Origin: Kingdonia uniflora
Taxonomy: Eukaryota > Streptophyta > Magnoliopsida > Ranunculales > Circaeasteraceae
DNA length: 64,000 nt
Direction of reading: 5' to 3'
Assembly: GCA_014058105.1 (NCBI GenBank)
Contig: JACGCM010001747.1
Coordinates: forward strand, 3,286,001 to 3,350,000
Shown here piece by piece: positions 59,038 to 64,000 of this stretch. The position numbers were made by a program, and so were the translations under genes. The notes under the pieces were generated by a model. It searched no databases, was not told the DNA's origin, and was given only the letters and a program-made list of their open reading frames with translations. Positions within the stretch are counted from its first letter, which is position 1. Every line of letters begins with the position of its first letter.

Positions 59038-59626
59038 TATAATTGCCTAATTCCGTAGCTTGAAATCAGCTCTTACACCAAATGTACCTGTGATAAAAAT
59101 TAATGTAAAGCAGGAAATTACATAGGTAATTTAGCATGGAAAACCTTTGAATAGGTAAAAAACTACGACCTCTAGTTGAGGGTTTTAGTAACAGTAACTT
59201 TTATTGCTTGAGGCTGATATCTTATTACAAGTGATCTCTCGAACTAGAAATGCTTAATCTTAAAAATAAGATGTTTTGTGGTGCTCTGAATCTAGAAATT
59301 TATGTCTTAGAATCTAGAAAATTTGGGTTTTTCTTGTCCCTATCTCCTCTAGAACTTTTTCTTTATATAGACCTTACCCGTAGCTCGTTATCATGCTGAA
59401 GAACATTCTTTGAATAATGAGGTAAGTGGTAGTTGACTATGTAACTGTTCAGTTCATGGGAGGCAAGTGTCTTTGACTTGTTCATATTTTCTGTAGTACT
59501 CGATCCACGTTCTTTATCAGTTTATGGTCTAGGTGGCAATACTGATTATTCATGTCACGTGCAAAATACGTGAGTCTGATACTAAGGTAGTTCGAGTTTG
59601 GACTAGGTTGAAGAGTAGAACCTTCA
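59038..59626 (-). repeat. LTR copy B (589 bp), shared by two element bodies
   Basis: Very similar to copy A, but its tip has drifted (TATAATTGC for TGTAATGGC). To its right (upstream on the minus strand) stands a pol region, and to its left a gag region. It therefore acts as 3' LTR of one body and 5' LTR of the next. Confidence 0.8.
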
Positions 59627-60156
59627 AGCGGGGAAGGATTATGATTTAGAGATCGTGAAAGTGGAGTATTTGCGTTATTTGCAGAAAGGACAAGAAGGAA
59701 AAGTGGTTTATGCTGAGGAGTTAATTTTTGAGTCAAAGTAAAAATAGGCTAGAAAGGCACAAGGCGCCTCCCCTATTCTACGAGTACCCTGCAAAAAGTA
59801 AATTATCACAATTCATGCCACATAAAATATTACTCATTTACGAGAAGTAGGTTCCTCTAGTGTGATAAAGAGAAAGTCTACGAAGAGAACGAGAAAATAA
59901 TATAACTTAGATCGATCATTATAGATTGTTGCAAACGGTTTGTGTTACATTTATGTAGTATAGAAAGGTTTTTAGCTTGCATTATTCGGTACTGTTCCTT
60001 TGTTATGACATAGTAGATTGAAGGGATATAGTAGACATGTATACGAGTCAAACGTAAATATTTCATTGATGAAAGAAAGAAAACCGTACACATAGATGGA
60101 GAACAATTCTCATTTTTGAAATTAAAAGAAAAATTGAACTGTAAAAGATAATGAAT
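59627..60156 (-). other. Untranslated DNA between the pol remains and LTR copy B
   Basis: About 500 bp with only short ORFs (59482-59736 runs into the LTR; 59878-60093). It is where a 3' untranslated region and polypurine tract should lie, but I see no clear purine tract. Confidence 0.35.
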
Positions 60157-63100
60157 TTATCGGCAGTACTGTTTCAATTTTCGTGTCTTCCAAGGCTTTG
60201 GAACCTTGACTCCTTCTGTTATCAGGTCGTAAGAACCTAGGTTAGTATTACCCATCGCAATGAAGGGTCCTTCCCTGTTCCCTACGAACTTTTTGGTGCT
60301 CGGTTTTTTCTTGTGTTTATGGATTTCTCTTAGGATGAGATTTTGGATGTCGAAATTTCTTATTGTATGATTTTGCCAGCGCGTGATGATATCAGCCCAG
60401 ATTTGCAGCTGCTCGGTCTCTCGTTTCATTGATCCAATTCATATTACATGCTAACTGGAATTTATTTTCCTTGCCCGTCATTTTGTGATCTTACACCGGG
60501 TGATAATACTCCATAGGGATGGCAGCTTTAGTTCCATAGACTAATAGAAATTGTGTATACCCTGTAGACACTAGTGGTGTTGTTTGATATGCCAAAAGTA
60601 CGTGTGGCAATTCTTGAATCCATTGCCCTTCTTTTAAGCATTTTTTGATCCCATCAATTATCGTTCTGTTGGTGATTTCTCTGCTTGACCGTTGCCTTGT
60701 GGGTAATAAGGGTTTGAAAGAGAATGGAGAATGGATAATGTTATGCCTCTTAACGATCTCAATCACTTTTTCTCTAATAAACTGTGGTCCATTGTTGATC
60801 CTGATTAGATGCGGACAACCAATCCGAATGATAATATTCTCCCATATAAATTTGATTACTTCTTCCTCCCGAGTTTGACATAACGAAACTGCTTCTACCA
60901 ACATTATAAAATAATTAATTGCCACCAAAAGATACATTTTTATCTTGAAGTATTTGGTAATTCTCCCACTAGATCGAGTACCCATCTTTTAAAGGGCCAA
61001 TATACTTTGCTGATTTGCTTACATGAAGGTCCAAGGCTGGAGCTCAGATCTTATGTCTATGTCTTTGACACGCATCACATTTCTTTGCATATATCTTTAT
61101 CCTGTGTTTACATTTTAGGCCAAAACATACCTTGAGTGATCGCCTTGTTTGCAAGTGATCGACCTGCAGTGTGTGATCCACACATTCCTTCATGTAATTC
61201 TTTCAGCATGTAATTGGATTCGTTTTCAGAGGGACACTTCAAATAAGGTCATGTGACCAATTTTTTATAAAGCTAATTTTTAATCACAATGTAGCGTTTT
61301 GCATTATCGATCAGTCTCCACCTCTTGTTGATGTCTTATGGTAATTTACCTTCAAAATTGTTCTTGGGACCAATATATTTTATAAAAGGTAATCTCCAAT
61401 CGTTTTCCTCGGGTTCATCGCCTCCAGTGTTAATTGTCTTTGAGCTTACTAGATTAGCATTCGGTATGGCTACGACTTCAGTTTTTAGGTTTCGAGCCTC
61501 TATTCTAAGGATTCCTGCCAGCTAAGTAAGGGAGTCAGCGTGTCTATTTTATGCTCAAGGCAAGTACTCCAATGTGGCCATTTGTTCATTCTTTCGACAA
61601 CTAAAGCAATATAATATACCATCTTCCCATTTTTCTGATAGTGATCTATGTAATATTGTACTCTGGTACTCCTATTTTTAATGCCATGTTTAAACGACGG
61701 ATTAAGGCTTCGAATTCTCTCTTATTATTCGTGGCTTTAAAATCTAACCGGATGGATTTCTCAATCCTATCATTTGAAGGTGCAATGAGAACAATCCCGA
61801 CTTCTGATCCTACTAATCCAGCAGATCCATCAGTTACAAGAGGCCAACCCTTTTTTAATGTCCAATCCATTTTTTTCCCAAACTATTATTCGACCAGCTT
61901 TGGGTCATGTTCTTCCCAGTTAGAATCTTATACTAGAAAATTGGCCAAAAAATCATATACCGCATGTCCATTTTTAGAAATTTGTTGTTCAAAATGAATA
62001 TCGTGTTCACCCAAGCTGACCAACCACTATTGTACCCGTCGTGATTTCTCTTTCTTTGACAAAACTTCTCTAAGCGGGTAGTTTGTTATTACTCGAATGG
62101 AATGAGCTTGGAAATATTATTTTTAGCTTCCGTGAAATATAAACGAGGGTCAGGAGTAGCTTCTTAAATTTTAAGTATTTGGTCTTAGCTGGAGTAGGAG
62201 TTTTGCTGATGAAATACACTGGCTTTTCTATTTTTTTTCATTAAGCTGGATAAGCACCGAACTGAGTGATTTGTCCATCACCGCAAGGTATACTGTAAGC
62301 TCTTCTCCTTCTATAAGGGGTACTTATAATGGGAGGTTTCCCTAAATATTTCTTGAGATCATGGAATGTTGCTTCACATTCTTCGCTCTAATCGATCTCG
62401 ATGTCCCTATCTTTTTTTCTCTTGGTGTCCCCTCACGAAGTATGTTAAACAACCATTTACATCGATCTGATGATTTTGAGATGAATCTCTTGATTTCCGC
62501 GATCTTTCCAACTAATTTTTGTACATCTTTCTTGGTTTTTGGGGAATACATTGACAATAGAGCTCGAATCTGGTCAGGATCGGCTTCGATATCACTTTTA
62601 CTGATCAAGTGTCTCAAGAATTTTTGCGACTGAACTTCAAATTGCATTTGTTGAGATTAAGCTTTATTCTTTAAGATAAAAAGATTTCAAAAATTGTATA
62701 AAGATCTGTAAAGTGGTCTCATTTCTTACAGCTTTTACACATAATATCATCAATATAAACTTCCACTCTTTTTCCCAAGGTGGTCTTTAAATATTTGAGT
62801 AATCAATCTTCGATAAGTTGCTCCTACATTTTTAAGTCCGAAAGGCATGACTTTGTATAGCAGTATAATCCTTGCTTTGTGATGAATGTTGTTTTCTCTT
62901 GATCCTCAGGCAGAAGTGGAATTCGATTGTTTATATAGCCTAATACTACATCCATCATGGACAAGAGTTCATGCACAACAGTTGAATCCAGCAAGTGATT
63001 GATTATTGGGAGGGAAAAACTATCTTTCAGAGTGTATTTATTGAGGTCGATAAAATCCACGCAGACTCTGATTTTTATATTTTTCTTTGGAACCTCCACT

Positions 63101-64000
63101 ATGTTTGAAATCCAATCAGGATACTCCACTTTCCTGATAAGCCAACTTTAATAAGTTTATCGATCTCTTCATTCACCTCATCGTGGAGTCTGGGTGGGTG
63201 TCAACGTCATCTATTTTTGTTTAACCGTCACAGCCTTGTTTTTTAGGCATAATTTATGGCATGCTAAAGCAGGAACGACACCAAGCATTTCTTGAAACGT
63301 CCAAGCAACACATCTTTATTCTTTTGTAAGAAATTAACAAGCATTTTTCATTATTCCCCGGATAAACGAGTTCCTACAAATGTACCTCAGCCAGGTTCGT
63401 CAATCTCGATGTATTATGTAACTTCAGCAGTTGAAGATTGGGTCTCTGAAAGTCTAGATCTCTGTAATTGCTATGCCTCAAATTTCTTTGAAGTATTTAT
63501 AATATTAGTCATTGTTTTTTCATAAGCGCGAGCTAGCTTCTGGCTACCCTTCACTTCATAAATCCATCCATTCCAATCAAACTGTAGTGTTATATGATAA
63601 GTGGAGGGGATGGCCTTCATAGTGTGTAGCCAACACTGTCCTATTATCCCCAAGTATTTTTATTCTACATTGACGATATAAAAGGTCATGTCAATTGTAG
63701 CAGGTTTTGTGGTGATAGGTAGAACAATTTTTCCTACTCGTTCTTTTTTAGATCCATTGAAGCTACTGATATTCATATCACTAGCTCTCACCTGGTCTGT
63801 TAATCCCATTTGTTCAATCATGCTCTGAAAAAGTACTTCGATGACGCTTTCAGTATTGACCATTATTGTATGCATTACAAAATTTTTATTTTTAGCATGA
63901 CAACTAGTGTGTCATGGTGAGGAAACTTGTCGTGGCTGACATCGCAATCTTTGAAAGAGATACAAGTTCGTCTGTTACTGGATTCTGAAAGTAATTGAGC
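60157..64000 (-). pseudogene. Gypsy pol (protease, RT, RNase H, integrase), broken, running off the window
   Basis: Minus-strand order: protease area (63875-63660; SVIEVLFQSMIEQMGL, FNGSKKERVGKI); RT (63129-62824; NIVEVPKKNIKIRVCVDFID, LNKYTLKDSFSLP) and RT end/connection (62647-62342; FLRHLISKSDIEADPDQI, VQKLVGKIAEIKRFISKSSD); RNase H (61870-61646; VTDGSAGLVGSEVGIVL, NNKREFEALIRRL); integrase core (60985-60491; LVAINYFIMLVEAV, IRINNGPQFI, HVLLAYQTTPLVSTGYTQF); integrase C-terminus (60429-60157; GNREGPF, PKPWKTRKLKQY). RT, RNase H and integrase wording fits the Tat/Athila-like non-chromoviral branch. Stops separate all parts; the RT YxDD box lies in a broken stretch near 62770-62740. The 5' end is beyond the window. 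Confidence 0.85.

Overview
This is plant nuclear DNA, most likely from a eudicot. It is AT-rich, and its genes are split by GT-AG introns. It holds two ordinary conserved plant genes, one nuclear tRNA gene, and a dense, nested set of plant transposons. About a third of the window can be tied to genes; most of the rest is transposon sequence in several states of decay.

Region 1 (1-6140) is decayed mobile DNA. Minus-strand coiled-coil and 'P1-like' pseudogene pieces are split by a hAT-type element (1604-2750) with a perfect 8-bp target duplication. A truncated Ty3/gypsy element follows (LTR 3639-3976, then gag, protease and reverse transcriptase).
Region 2 (6141-15400) holds an intact 16-exon cytosolic pyruvate kinase gene on the plus strand (CDS 6740-14595, 527 residues). 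Its long introns carry a palindrome array, a Helitron-like terminus and a 77-bp duplication. A tRNA-Arg(UCU) gene lies just downstream.
Region 3 (15999-24903) holds an intact 11-exon gene on the minus strand, convergent with the kinase gene, for an mRNA cap guanine-N7 methyltransferase (354 residues). Its 5.7-kb fifth intron contains a LINE fragment that is itself split by a 2.55-kb solo LTR (target duplication GATCT) holding nested inverted repeats.
Region 4 (25018-39555) holds two Mutator-like elements (MULEs) side by side, 360 bp apart, each with long terminal inverted repeats and a 9-bp target duplication. The first (25018-31363) carries a broken MuDR-type transposase on the plus strand. 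Convergent to it, on the minus strand, is an intact two-exon gene for a small protein with a duplicated zinc-finger/GRF-like module. The second (31724-39555) carries a FAR1-type transposase pseudogene and a captured piece of an NBS-LRR resistance gene. A 2.9-kb solo LTR (target duplication TAACT) sits in its right terminal repeat.
Region 5 (39556-64000) is retrotransposon-rich. It has hairpin repeats, an unrecognised 124-codon ORF and a pogo/Emigrant-like element. Three related ~0.59-kb gypsy LTRs occur with gag and pol remains in both orientations. There are minus-strand multi-exon coiled-coil genes with a 'gypsy-type transposase_28-like' domain. A Ty1/copia element (52995-55992) is deleted from within its integrase into its 3' LTR but still has a perfect CAAAT duplication.

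The two host genes act separately: pyruvate kinase in glycolysis, the methyltransferase in mRNA capping. The first MULE sits 114 bp upstream of the methyltransferase start codon and may have displaced its promoter. The most unusual candidate system is the convergent transposase / GRF-zinc-finger gene pair inside that MULE.
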